From positions 1 to 6,964 of the forward strand of contig WRFJ01000045.1 in NCBI GenBank assembly GCA_009778865.1: a DNA stretch of 6,964 nucleotides, in the 5' to 3' direction. Source of the stretch: Chloroflexota bacterium (GTDB lineage Bacteria; Chloroflexota; Dehalococcoidia; Dehalococcoidales; WRFJ01). The translations under genes were made by a program, and so were the position numbers. Under the pieces are notes generated by a model. That model had not been told where the DNA came from. It saw nothing but the letters and a program-made list of their open reading frames with translations, and did no database searches. Positions 1 to 5,065 of the stretch are shown in pieces; position 1 is the first letter of the stretch, and each line of letters begins with the position of its first letter.

Positions 1-122
1 AATAAGGCTATGCCTATAGTTCCTATTAACCATTCCCACCATCTTACAGATATACCTTGTTTTATAACCCAGAATACCAGAGCCGTAACGAGGGCGGCGA
101 AGATGACACCTACAAAGAACAT
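1..122 (-). CDS. Small membrane protein resembling reductive dehalogenase anchor (RdhB-like), 3' end outside window
   Basis: Only the first 40 codons are present; the gene runs off the left edge. The ATG at 122-120 is preceded by a very good Shine-Dalgarno (AAAGGAGA, about 7 nt upstream). The protein opens with a hydrophobic helix (residues 2-19, FFVGVIFAALVTALVFWV), a short polar turn (KQG), then ISVRWWEWLIGTIGIAL, which starts a second helix. Known of the family: the small RdhB/PceB-type proteins that tether reductive dehalogenases to the membrane often carry a basic-turn plus W-(W/Y)-x-W-L-x-G-x-x-G pattern at this place. The resemblance is from recall and covers less than half of the expected 75-100 residues, so another small multi-pass protein is possible. 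The dehalogenase gene itself is not visible. Transcription may start from a promoter that uses the end of the adjacent insertion sequence. Confidence 0.5.
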   Translation of the reverse strand, partial: MFFVGVIFAALVTALVFWVIKQGISVRWWEWLIGTIGIAL

Positions 123-157
123 GATTCTATCTCCTTTATTTTTAATGAATCTTCATA

Positions 158-187
158 ATTATACCATATTGGGGGTGGAAGTGTAAT
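158..187 (-). promoter_or_regulatory. Hybrid IS-end promoter for the RdhB-like gene
   Basis: Read on the minus strand there is ATTACA (187-182), an 18-bp spacer, then TATAAT (163-158) preceded by TGG, making an extended -10. The predicted transcript starts near 151, leaving a leader of about 30 nt before the ATG at 122. The -35 hexamer is exactly the complement of the first six bases of the IS end (TGTAAT), while the -10 lies in flanking DNA. The -10 is strong; the -35 matches consensus at four of six positions. Confidence 0.5.
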
Positions 188-201
188 GCTCCCCATTTGT
201 C
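182..201 (+). repeat. IS terminal inverted repeat (orfB-side end)
   Basis: TGTAATGCTCCCCATTTGTC starts with the 5'-TG typical of IS3-family ends and lies directly after orfB. The complementary end is missing or diverged, so the boundary rests on position and the TG...CCCCA pattern, not on a matching pair. Confidence 0.5.
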
Positions 202-210
202 AAGAGATTT

Positions 211-984
211 CTAAGAGAGTAAAACGGCTTGTCGATATTCCTTTTCATATGTATTAGGTGATTTGTAACCTAAGGTTGAATGCAGATAGTCTTGATTGTA
301 ATAGTCTATCCATCTGTCAACGGCATTAGAGAGTTCCAGAGGATTAAACCATTCTCTCAGCCACAGCAATTCCTCTTTCATGGTTCTGAATAATCTTTCG
401 ATATCAGCATTACCTTTAGGATTATTGTAACTGGTAAAAGCCTGATTAATACCCATATCCCGACATGATCTTATGAAGCCTATGGAAGTAGGCTGGCTGC
501 CGTTATCACTCATCAGATTAAGCTCTTGGCCGTATATACCATCAGGGAATTGTTCACCTGCTGCCATATCCAGAGCTTCTAACCAGTGTCTTCCTCTGCA
601 CTCCAGACCGACATAATGTCCGGCTATTCTCTTGGTATACCAGTCCAGGACTATTACTGTGTACATCCAACCGAAACCGGTTACCATGGTCTTAGTCATA
701 TCTATGCCCCACCACTGGTTAGGTTTATCAGGCTTGGGTTTAGCTTTGCCTGATGTTCTTTTAGCTTTTAAAGAAGTATCAGGCTTAACTAACAGTTGAT
801 GTTCCCTCATTAATCTGAGAACACGCTTCTTATTAACCTCTAAGCCATCTATATACTTCAGATGAGCCCATACCCGGCGGTAGCCCCGGAAGGGATGCTC
901 TGATTTAATAGCTTGTATGCGCTCTATTATGGGCAAATTCTTCTCTGTTACACTAACCGATATCTTACGTTTTATTGTAAGCAC
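211..984 (-). CDS. IS3-family transposase OrfB (DDE integrase core)
   Basis: This 257-residue protein is the catalytic part of an IS3/IS150-type transposase, which cuts and joins the element's ends through a copy-out circular intermediate. Residues 30-45 (HPFRGYRRVWAHLKY) match the HTH_21 helix found at the start of IS3 OrfB. The rve-type catalytic core has D95 (WWGIDMT), D160 (LMSDNGS) and E196 (GNADIERLF); the 35-residue gap between the last two is the IS3 D(35)E signature. The tail YYNQDYLHSTLGYKSPNTY (229-246) is the usual C-terminus. The start shown is GTG (984-982), overlapping the end of orfA by 13 nt in the -1 frame. In intact elements OrfB is mainly made as an OrfAB fusion by -1 frameshifting, and the frame is open back through the A7 tract at 993-999. 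No stops or missing catalytic residues are seen. Confidence 0.95.
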   Translation of the reverse strand: MLTIKRKISVSVTEKNLPIIERIQAIKSEHPFRGYRRVWAHLKYIDGLEVNKKRVLRLMREHQLLVKPDTSLKAKRTSGKAKPKPDKPNQWWGIDMTKTMVTGFGWMYTVIVLDWYTKRIAGHYVGLECRGRHWLEALDMAAGEQFPDGIYGQELNLMSDNGSQPTSIGFIRSCRDMGINQAFTSYNNPKGNADIERLFRTMKEELLWLREWFNPLELSNAVDRWIDYYNQDYLHSTLGYKSPNTYEKEYRQAVLLS

Positions 985-1088
985 TCGTTTACTTTTTTTA
1001 ACTCTAAAGATAATTCACCGACCAGATTCTTAAGCCTAGTGTTCTCTTGTAATAAGCGTTCTTCTCTTTTATCATTGTTTTCAAATTG
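972..1088 (-). pseudogene. Remnant of IS3 orfA (C-terminal 38 codons)
   Basis: In the frame +1 to orfB, 38 codons are open from just after a TAG (1091-1089) to a TAA at 974-972. The translated end contains LLQENTRLKNLVGELSLELK, which fits the leucine-zipper-like C-terminus of IS3 OrfA proteins (ENxxLKxLVGELTLELKK pattern, from recall). The N-terminal helix-turn-helix that binds the IS ends is absent, and there is no start codon with a ribosome site in this frame. The end overlaps orfB by 13 nt. A run of seven A residues (minus strand, 999-993, in frame as A-AAA-AAA) remains as the -1 slippery site. I infer loss of about 60-70 codons by deletion or by recombination with flanking DNA. Confidence 0.75.
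993..999 (-). other. Programmed -1 ribosomal frameshift site (A7) between orfA and orfB
   Basis: Seven consecutive A residues on the minus strand are split in the orfA frame as (TTA)(AAA)(AAA)G, i.e. an A-AAA-AAA slippery heptamer. Slipping back one base enters the orfB frame, which reads K-K-S-K-R-V-L-T without a stop. IS3-family elements commonly use A-AAA-AAG or similar runs at this position. A downstream stimulatory hairpin was not worked out. Confidence 0.6.
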
Positions 1089-1095
1089 CTATAAT
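1087..1095 (+). promoter_or_regulatory. Extended -10 promoter for the 1130-1582 gene
   Basis: TGCTATAAT is a perfect extended -10 (TGN plus TATAAT at 1090-1095). No good -35 is seen at the right distance (CTTTTA at 1066-1071, spacer 18, is poor). Initiation would fall near 1102, about 28 nt before the ATG at 1130. The site straddles the point where the orfA remnant stops being recognisable. Confidence 0.45.
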
Positions 1096-1129
1096 AATAT
1101 GTAAGCTTTTTATTTTCAGTGGGGATTTT

Positions 1130-1582
1130 ATGGCTAAAAAGATCATCAGTAATCAGCAATGGCTTTTACATATTAAGCCAGTTTTACAACAAGCTATGCC
1201 TAATATCGATCTCTTAAACGAGGCTATCACCAAAGGTGATATAGAATCTGAGACCTTTGCTGCCCGTGATGTGCTGATGACTAAATGCGATTTTAGTGTC
1301 TTGCATAAACAAACTATTGAGATAGGCGAGCCCGAAAGTAAGGAAGCTAAAAAGGCGCACAAAGAACTTTTGTTGGCTTTTAAAGCCTACAATGTAGCTA
1401 TGTTTTTGGCACATAATATGCTTTTATACATTACTCGTCTGGCAAGTAAAAAAGACGGCGAAAAAATAAGCGATAAAGAACAACAAAACTTAGCTGGTGC
1501 TCGTCTTTCTTATCAAAGAAACGTTAAAGATGCACAGCCGCATTGGTACTCTTTCCAGCAATATCTGCAAACACTTGGTTAG
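1130..1582 (+). CDS. Hypothetical 150-residue cytosolic protein
   Basis: I do not recognise this family. The protein is soluble-looking, rich in Lys, Glu, Gln and Ala, with no signal peptide, and is predicted mostly helical. Its most hydrophobic part is residues 78-104 (KELLLAFKAYNVAMFLAHNM and onward), amphipathic enough to be a buried helix and not clearly a membrane span. It has one Cys (C53) and no metal or nucleotide motif. The ATG start follows GTGGGGATTTT, a weak Shine-Dalgarno; no alternative start gives a better site. The gene stands alone between the IS remnant upstream and tRNA-Glu downstream, both with their own promoters. Codon use and an uninterrupted 150-codon frame, together with a promoter-like extended -10 upstream, favour a real gene. 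Confidence 0.7.
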   Translation: MAKKIISNQQWLLHIKPVLQQAMPNIDLLNEAITKGDIESETFAARDVLMTKCDFSVLHKQTIEIGEPESKEAKKAHKELLLAFKAYNVAMFLAHNMLLYITRLASKKDGEKISDKEQQNLAGARLSYQRNVKDAQPHWYSFQQYLQTLG

Positions 1583-1584
1583 TA

Positions 1585-1610
1585 TAAAATAGTCTCTTCG
1601 TCCTATTTTA
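1585..1610 (+). terminator. Possible weak hairpin after the hypothetical gene
   Basis: TAAAATAG (1585-1592) and CTATTTTA (1603-1610) form a perfect 8-bp stem around a 10-nt loop, starting 3 nt after the stop codon. The stem is nearly all A-T and is followed by A residues and not a T run, so termination would be weak. Its right arm also overlaps the -35 of the tRNA promoter. Confidence 0.3.
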
Positions 1611-1636
1611 CAAAAATAAAGCAAATATAGTAGAAT
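1607..1636 (+). promoter_or_regulatory. Promoter for tRNA-Glu
   Basis: TTTACA (1607-1612, five of six to consensus), an 18-bp spacer and TAGAAT (1631-1636, five of six). The -10 ends 13 nt before the mature tRNA, so the 5' leader would be very short. Confidence 0.5.
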
Positions 1637-1649
1637 GTATTCCTAATTT

Positions 1650-1726
1650 GGCGCGTTCGTCTAGTGGCCTAGGACGCTGCCCTCTCAAGGCGGAGATCAG
1701 GGGTTCGAATCCCCTACGCGCTACCA
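1650..1726 (+). tRNA. tRNA-Glu (anticodon CTC)
   Basis: A complete cloverleaf can be drawn: 7-bp acceptor stem (GGCGCGT with ACGCGCT, where the first pair is G-U), D arm with GTCTAGTGGCCTAGGAC, anticodon stem CTGCC/GGCGG around loop CTCTCAA, which places CTC at the anticodon, and T arm AGGGG-TTCGAAT-CCCCT. The discriminator is A and CCA is encoded. The D and T arms closely match bacterial tRNA-Glu genes. CTC reads GAG codons; low-GC genomes often rely mainly on the TTC isoacceptor, which is not in this window. Confidence 0.96.
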
Positions 1727-1847
1727 CCATTTATAGTTGCCATTAATTAGCATTTTAAAGCTAAAAGTTGCTGATAACCTCTATTAAAAACCATTTTTTT
1801 ACAACCATTGTTCTTTAGTAAAGTTAGATAAAATCCTTTCTATTATG

Positions 1848-1875
1848 TAAGAAGAGGCCAAATGGCCTCTTCTTA
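1848..1875. terminator. Strong symmetric hairpin, probable bidirectional terminator
   Basis: TAAGAAGAGGCC (1848-1859) and GGCCTCTTCTTA (1864-1875) are perfect 12-bp complements around the loop AAAT. The stem has four G-C pairs next to the loop and an A/T-rich base whose outer part gives a TCTTCTTA tail on either strand. It lies 23 nt after the end of the ABC permease gene (minus strand) and about 120 nt after tRNA-Glu (plus strand), so it can serve both converging units. The tail lacks a long pure T run. Confidence 0.7.
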
Positions 1876-1898
1876 GTATGCTAATGAAACACATTTTA

Positions 1899-2672
1899 TT
1901 ATAATTCTCTGCGTTTAATAATAAATATAGAAACAATAATAAAGACAGCAGAAGATGCAATTGTAACGAAAAAAGCTGGCCAAGAAGCATGCACATTTTC
2001 CCACAATCCTTGTTCCACTAAATTTGGATACAGAGTCATACTTACTTTTTCCCAAGCCCAAGCTAGCAATTTACCAGGCAGTAATCCGGCAGCAGGTAAA
2101 AGTCTTATAAAAAATAAACCCATCAAAAGAGACAACCCAATGGCTCCTGCCACATTTTGATTTCTAATGATAGTAGATAAAAACAACATCAAGGCGACTG
2201 CAAAAGCAATAAATACTAATATTAAAGCCAGAATTGACCATATGACACTAAATTCAATCGGTTCAAAAGCCAAAGCGTTGGCATAAACAGCGCTGCATAG
2301 TATAGCGATAGTTGCGGCAAGGCCAAAAATGAGAAAATACACTATAAATTTTGAGAGAATATAGCCGGTTCGCCCGATAGGTTTAACCAGTAAAGAAGCG
2401 GCTGTGTTGTTTTTTATTTCACCAGCTACAACACTCATAACCATAAAGGGAATTAGTATAATTAAAAGTATTCCAATATATAGATAATAAAATTCATATA
2501 GTAGTTCTCCGCCTCTTAAGACAACATAAGAACTGCTAGAAATACTTTTTTGATACTGCATAAAAGGCGCAACTATAGATAATAAAGCAAAAAGAGCCAA
2601 AATTGTAACTATTTTAGAGCTAGACCAACTATGCCATAACTCTTTCTTTAGCATCAAAAGAAAATTATGCAT
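1899..2672 (-). CDS. ABC-2 type transporter permease
   Basis: This 257-residue integral membrane protein is the channel half of an ABC transporter. Hydrophobic segments lie at about 21-39, 61-83, 106-130, 142-167, 172-192 and 230-252, giving six helices, the ABC-2 number. Between helices 2 and 3 is AGEIKNNTAASLLVKPIGRT (83-102), the cytosolic coupling region with a conserved Glu (E85) seen in ABC-2 permeases, and the protein ends IIKRREL, a common ending in this family. Its ATG overlaps the end of the ATPase gene by 8 nt (ATGCATAA) and has GGGGGAT as ribosome site inside that gene, so the two are translationally coupled. The substrate is unknown; relatives export drugs, peptides or copper-related factors (NosY/YxlG-like). 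It is the last gene of the operon and is followed by a strong hairpin. Confidence 0.9.
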   Translation of the reverse strand: MHNFLLMLKKELWHSWSSSKIVTILALFALLSIVAPFMQYQKSISSSSYVVLRGGELLYEFYYLYIGILLIILIPFMVMSVVAGEIKNNTAASLLVKPIGRTGYILSKFIVYFLIFGLAATIAILCSAVYANALAFEPIEFSVIWSILALILVFIAFAVALMLFLSTIIRNQNVAGAIGLSLLMGLFFIRLLPAAGLLPGKLLAWAWEKVSMTLYPNLVEQGLWENVHASWPAFFVTIASSAVFIIVSIFIIKRREL

Positions 2673-3621
2673 CTGATTTATCCCCCGTTAACTTTATAAA
2701 AGCATCTTCCAAAGAAACTCTAATAGCATTAAAGCTGGCTAAAGCATACTCGTGCGTTGATAAAATCTGCTGTAATTCTTTAGCCGCTTTTATTGTATTC
2801 GTGACGTATACTGTCATTATATAATCACCATTTACTTCAAACGAAGAGACGATCTTCTCGCACCACTCTTGGCTATGAATAACAGGTAACGCACGGATAG
2901 GCTCTTCTTTCAGTCTTATCTCAAAGCCATTTTTAGAGTAACTTTTCTTTAAATCGTCAACGCTTTGCGAAACCAGTAAAGTACCGTTGTTAATAATACC
3001 TACTTTGTCACACACTCTTTCGGCATCATTTAAGATGTGGGTAGAAAGAAAGACGGTGGTTTTTTCTTTAAGACTTTTAATAATATCCAAAATATCTGCT
3101 CTGCCAATAGGATCTAGAGCGGAAACTGGCTCGTCTAAAAAAACTACTTTAGGATTACCTACTAATGCAGCAGCAAGCCCTAGTCTTTGCTTCATGCCGC
3201 GGGAGTATTTAACGGCATTACGGTGAGCCGCTTCTTTAATACCAGTCATTTCCAGTAATTCATAAGCTTGTTTTTGAGAAACTTTGTATTCTAAACCAAA
3301 AATCTGTCCACAAAACGTCAAATACTGCAGACCACTCATAAAGCTAAAGAAAGAAGGCACGTCCGGTAAATAGCCGATAAGGCGTCTAACTTGCATATCT
3401 TTGGCAAAACTTTCGTAACCATATACATAGGAATGCCCATCTGTTGGATGAGAAAGACCAGCCAACAGACGAATTGCGGTAGTTTTACCGCTGCCATTAG
3501 GGCCTAAAAATCCGTAAATAGTATTGGGCTCAACCGCAATATTAAGATTATCCAAAGCGATGAATTTATTAAATTTTTTACTCAGATTAATGGTCTGAAT
3601 AGCCAGATTGCTATCTATCAT
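2665..3621 (-). CDS. ABC transporter ATP-binding protein (CcmA/YxlF-like)
   Basis: This 318-residue ATPase powers the ABC-2 permease encoded next to it. Walker A is GPNGSGKTT (40-48), the signature is YSRGMKQRL (139-147, with R in place of the commoner G at the second position), Walker B is VVFLDEP (159-165), the D-loop is SALD (167-170) and the switch His is H195 (LSTH). The Q-loop region reads IGYLPDVPSFF (82-92), as in the YxlF/bacitracin-type subgroup. Residues about 232-312 form the extra C-terminal domain (DUF4162-like) often found on ATPases of export ABC-2 systems, ending in the usual SLEDAFIKLTG. The ATG at 3621 has a GAAGGAA ribosome site about 8 nt away. The gene begins 26 nt after the exported-protein gene and overlaps the permease by 8 nt. 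Confidence 0.95.
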   Translation of the reverse strand: MIDSNLAIQTINLSKKFNKFIALDNLNIAVEPNTIYGFLGPNGSGKTTAIRLLAGLSHPTDGHSYVYGYESFAKDMQVRRLIGYLPDVPSFFSFMSGLQYLTFCGQIFGLEYKVSQKQAYELLEMTGIKEAAHRNAVKYSRGMKQRLGLAAALVGNPKVVFLDEPVSALDPIGRADILDIIKSLKEKTTVFLSTHILNDAERVCDKVGIINNGTLLVSQSVDDLKKSYSKNGFEIRLKEEPIRALPVIHSQEWCEKIVSSFEVNGDYIMTVYVTNTIKAAKELQQILSTHEYALASFNAIRVSLEDAFIKLTGDKSDA

Positions 3622-3647
3622 ATAAAAATTCCTTCAAAGTTTTTCAA

Positions 3648-4220
3648 CTATGTTTTTATGTAAGGTTCCATATCTATTTTTATGCCAGATGAAGATAGGT
3701 TATCAAGTTCGCCATCAACATGACGCAAGCTGCCGAAAACATCGCCCCATTGACCGCCAAACCATGTGTATTGAGCCCAATGTACGTATATTTCTAGCTC
3801 AAGTTTGTCTACTCTATCAAATAAAAACTCTACATCGGAATCAGTAATATTACCGACTGAACCAATACTAAATAGCTGTAAACTTATACTCACGGTTTGT
3901 CCGCTACGAATAATATCCACATCACGATTTAATTTTAATAAGTTAATGTTATCTCTGTAATTTACATATGGTAAATCATTATGTATATAGCAGTAGTAAG
4001 ATATTTTTAAGTTCTTAATAGTTTTTTTACTGTTATTGGTGATATCTAAATTTACAAGTATCTGATCATATCTTCTATTGTTATCGCGTTCAATATGCCA
4101 GGAATTTTTAAAACTAACCGGCATATTCTCAAACGTAGGGGTATACGGCATAAATACGTTAAAAGAAATAACGCCTATAACAAAAACAAAAACGATAGTT
4201 AAAACTGAAATTTTTTTCAT
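3648..4220 (-). CDS. Exported or membrane-anchored protein of unknown function
   Basis: This 190-residue protein starts with a short basic end (MKK) and one hydrophobic helix (about 4-24), a signal anchor or signal peptide; there is no lipobox Cys. The rest is predicted extracytoplasmic and beta-rich. The stretch QILVNLDITNNSKKTIKNLK (53-72) resembles the 'V.xL.I.NNS.K.I.N' strand pattern of small Ig-like or FxLYD-type extracellular domains, but the match is only by eye. The C-terminal half is rich in aromatic residues (YVHWAQYTWFGGQWG, 145-159). The start has AGGAT about 6 nt upstream. It lies 26 nt before the ABC ATPase on the same strand, so it is probably the first gene of that operon and may act as an accessory or sensor protein for the transporter. 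I do not recognise a named family. Confidence 0.7.
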   Translation of the reverse strand: MKKISVLTIVFVFVIGVISFNVFMPYTPTFENMPVSFKNSWHIERDNNRRYDQILVNLDITNNSKKTIKNLKISYYCYIHNDLPYVNYRDNINLLKLNRDVDIIRSGQTVSISLQLFSIGSVGNITDSDVEFLFDRVDKLELEIYVHWAQYTWFGGQWGDVFGSLRHVDGELDNLSSSGIKIDMEPYIKT

Positions 4221-4253
4221 TTTTTATCCTAAGAAAATATTTGACCAGCCCCA

Positions 4254-4286
4254 ATTTTACATTACCCATAATATTTGTATTACAAA
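4254..4286 (-). promoter_or_regulatory. Candidate promoter/operator of the exported-protein/ABC operon
   Basis: The 88-bp gap between the two minus-strand units holds TTTGTA-T-TACAAA (4274-4286), a perfect 6-bp inverted repeat around one base. On the minus strand TTGTAA (4285-4280) could be a -35 for TAAAAT (4259-4254), but the spacer of 20 bp is too long for a good promoter. The palindrome is the stronger observation. No clear terminator for the preceding XRE/membrane unit is seen, so read-through into this operon is possible. Confidence 0.3.
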
Positions 4287-4308
4287 GATTTTCCCGCGCC
4301 AATAACAT

Positions 4309-4776
4309 TTAATATTTGCGGCTATAGTACACTGTCAAGAGCACATGAATCACAATGACAAATAAAAGCGAGCCTAGTAATGTGAAGAAAATTTCCGGAT
4401 TGCTGTTTCCAGTAACAATTGTAGCTATTGTTAACCCAAACATGACCATGTTCATTCCAAGAGAGCCGGTTTTTTGTTTGATGAAGATATTACGCTCATC
4501 TGTTTCATAAATGTAGAGATTGTCAAGTCGGTCAGGGTTGCGAATGGCTCTGATATTTTTGGTAATAGAGAAAATTAAAGTTGCAATGAGAGTGACAAGT
4601 AGTATCAGCTGAATATTAGTTGCTGCGGTTTTCCAAGGAGTACTAAATATTGAAGAAATATAATCATCGTCATAGCTCTGTCGTATAAGTAAATATATTA
4701 TTACACTGCATACAATAGCCAATCCTGTTGCTAGTAAGCGCACTCTATTTTTTATCTTTTTTTCAAAATCGTTCAT
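4309..4776 (-). CDS. Four-helix membrane protein paired with XRE regulator (DUF2178-like)
   Basis: The 155-residue protein has hydrophobic segments at about 13-32, 53-72, 105-122 and 129-150. The loop between helices 2 and 3 is charged and carries TDERNIFIKQKTGSL (92-106); a D-E-R motif followed by a basic stretch before the third helix is usual in the small DUF2178-like membrane proteins that accompany YozG/YvaO-type XRE regulators. Its function is unknown; these proteins are often annotated only as membrane proteins. The ATG follows the regulator's TAA with no gap (TAA-ATG), and the nearest ribosome site (GAGGT) is 13 nt away inside the upstream gene, so its translation is probably coupled to that of the regulator. 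It is likely controlled by that regulator. Confidence 0.8.
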   Translation of the reverse strand: MNDFEKKIKNRVRLLATGLAIVCSVIIYLLIRQSYDDDYISSIFSTPWKTAATNIQLILLVTLIATLIFSITKNIRAIRNPDRLDNLYIYETDERNIFIKQKTGSLGMNMVMFGLTIATIVTGNSNPEIFFTLLGSLLFVIVIHVLLTVYYSRKY

Positions 4777-4983
4777 TTATGGCGTTTCTACCTCTGAAAA
4801 ATCAAATATTTCTTCAATGGATTTGCCGAAGTAGTTTGCTATTTTATATGCAAGTACTAGTGATGCAGTATATTTCCCGATCTCAATGGATGTAATAGTC
4901 TGCCGCGTTACGCCAACAGCGACGGCCAATTCATCTTGAGAGAGCTTATTTTTTTTTCGTAGCTCCGGTATTGTAGTTTTCAA
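4777..4983 (-). CDS. XRE-family transcriptional regulator (YozG-like, HTH_3)
   Basis: This 68-residue protein is a single helix-turn-helix domain. LSQDELAVAVGVTRQTITSI (14-33) is the HTH with recognition helix at VTRQTITSIE, followed by GKYTASLVLAYKIANYFGKS and IEEIF, which match the small YozG/YvaO-type repressors nearly end to end. The start is TTG (983-981 of the 4xxx numbering, i.e. 4983-4981): the nearby ATG hits a stop after two codons, AGGTG lies 7 nt before the TTG, and the resulting MK-x-x-I-x-E-L-R-K beginning fits the family. Translation from TTG would keep the amount low. The gene is first in a two-gene unit with a membrane protein, and its promoter carries a tandem repeat that probably is its own operator. 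Confidence 0.93.
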   Translation of the reverse strand: MKTTIPELRKKNKLSQDELAVAVGVTRQTITSIEIGKYTASLVLAYKIANYFGKSIEEIFDFSEVETP

Positions 4984-5021
4984 GTCATCACACCTACAAA
5001 TACATTTTATTTTGCAGCATT

Positions 5022-5050
5022 AGTATAGTAAACTTTGCAAATATTGTCAA
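5022..5050 (-). promoter_or_regulatory. Strong sigma-A-type promoter of the XRE/membrane-protein unit
   Basis: On the minus strand TTGACA (5050-5045, perfect), a 17-bp spacer and TATACT (5027-5022, five of six). Transcription should start near 5015, about 32 nt before the TTG codon. This is the best promoter in the window, and repeat elements sit over it. Confidence 0.85.
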
Positions 5051-5063
5051 GTATACTTTGCAA
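5027..5063 (-). promoter_or_regulatory. Tandem operator-like repeat TTGCAAAGTWTACT
   Basis: Two 14-bp copies on the minus strand, TTGCAAAGTATACT (5063-5050) and TTGCAAAGTTTACT (5040-5027), differ at one base and are spaced 23 bp, close to two helical turns. The first touches the -35 and contains the perfect palindrome AAGTATACTT (5049-5058); the second fills most of the spacer and touches the -10. The position suits autorepression by the XRE protein encoded just downstream. Confidence 0.6.
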
Positions 5064-5065
5064 TG

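Larger units (their letters stand above)
182..1091 (-). mobile_element. IS3-family (IS150-like) insertion sequence, truncated at its 5' (orfA) end
   Basis: The element holds an intact orfB, a short tail of orfA and one convincing terminus at 182 (TGTAATGCTCCCCATTTGTC reading inward), 28 nt beyond the orfB stop, which is the usual IS3 layout. At the other side the orfA frame closes at a TAG (1091-1089) after only 38 codons, whereas IS3 orfA proteins are usually about 90-120 residues with an N-terminal helix-turn-helix. No good copy of the terminal repeat is found near 1091-1130, apart from a GTGGGGA block at 1119-1125 that could be a decayed or divergent end. The right boundary is therefore approximate. 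The element is probably not autonomous, although orfB could still act on related copies in trans. Confidence 0.8.

Noticed and set aside
913..1104. 63-codon plus-strand frame opposite the orfA/orfB junction
   Set aside because: It is antisense to a clear transposase and the orfA remnant, and its Ser/Phe/Cys-rich product is typical of a shadow frame.
1117..1130. Second terminal inverted repeat of the IS
   Set aside because: Only the TGGGGA core matches the other end; the outer bases differ, so I leave the right boundary open.
1650..1726. tRNA-Glu as the attachment site of an integrated element
   Set aside because: No integrase gene and no repeated copy of the tRNA 3' end is present in the window.
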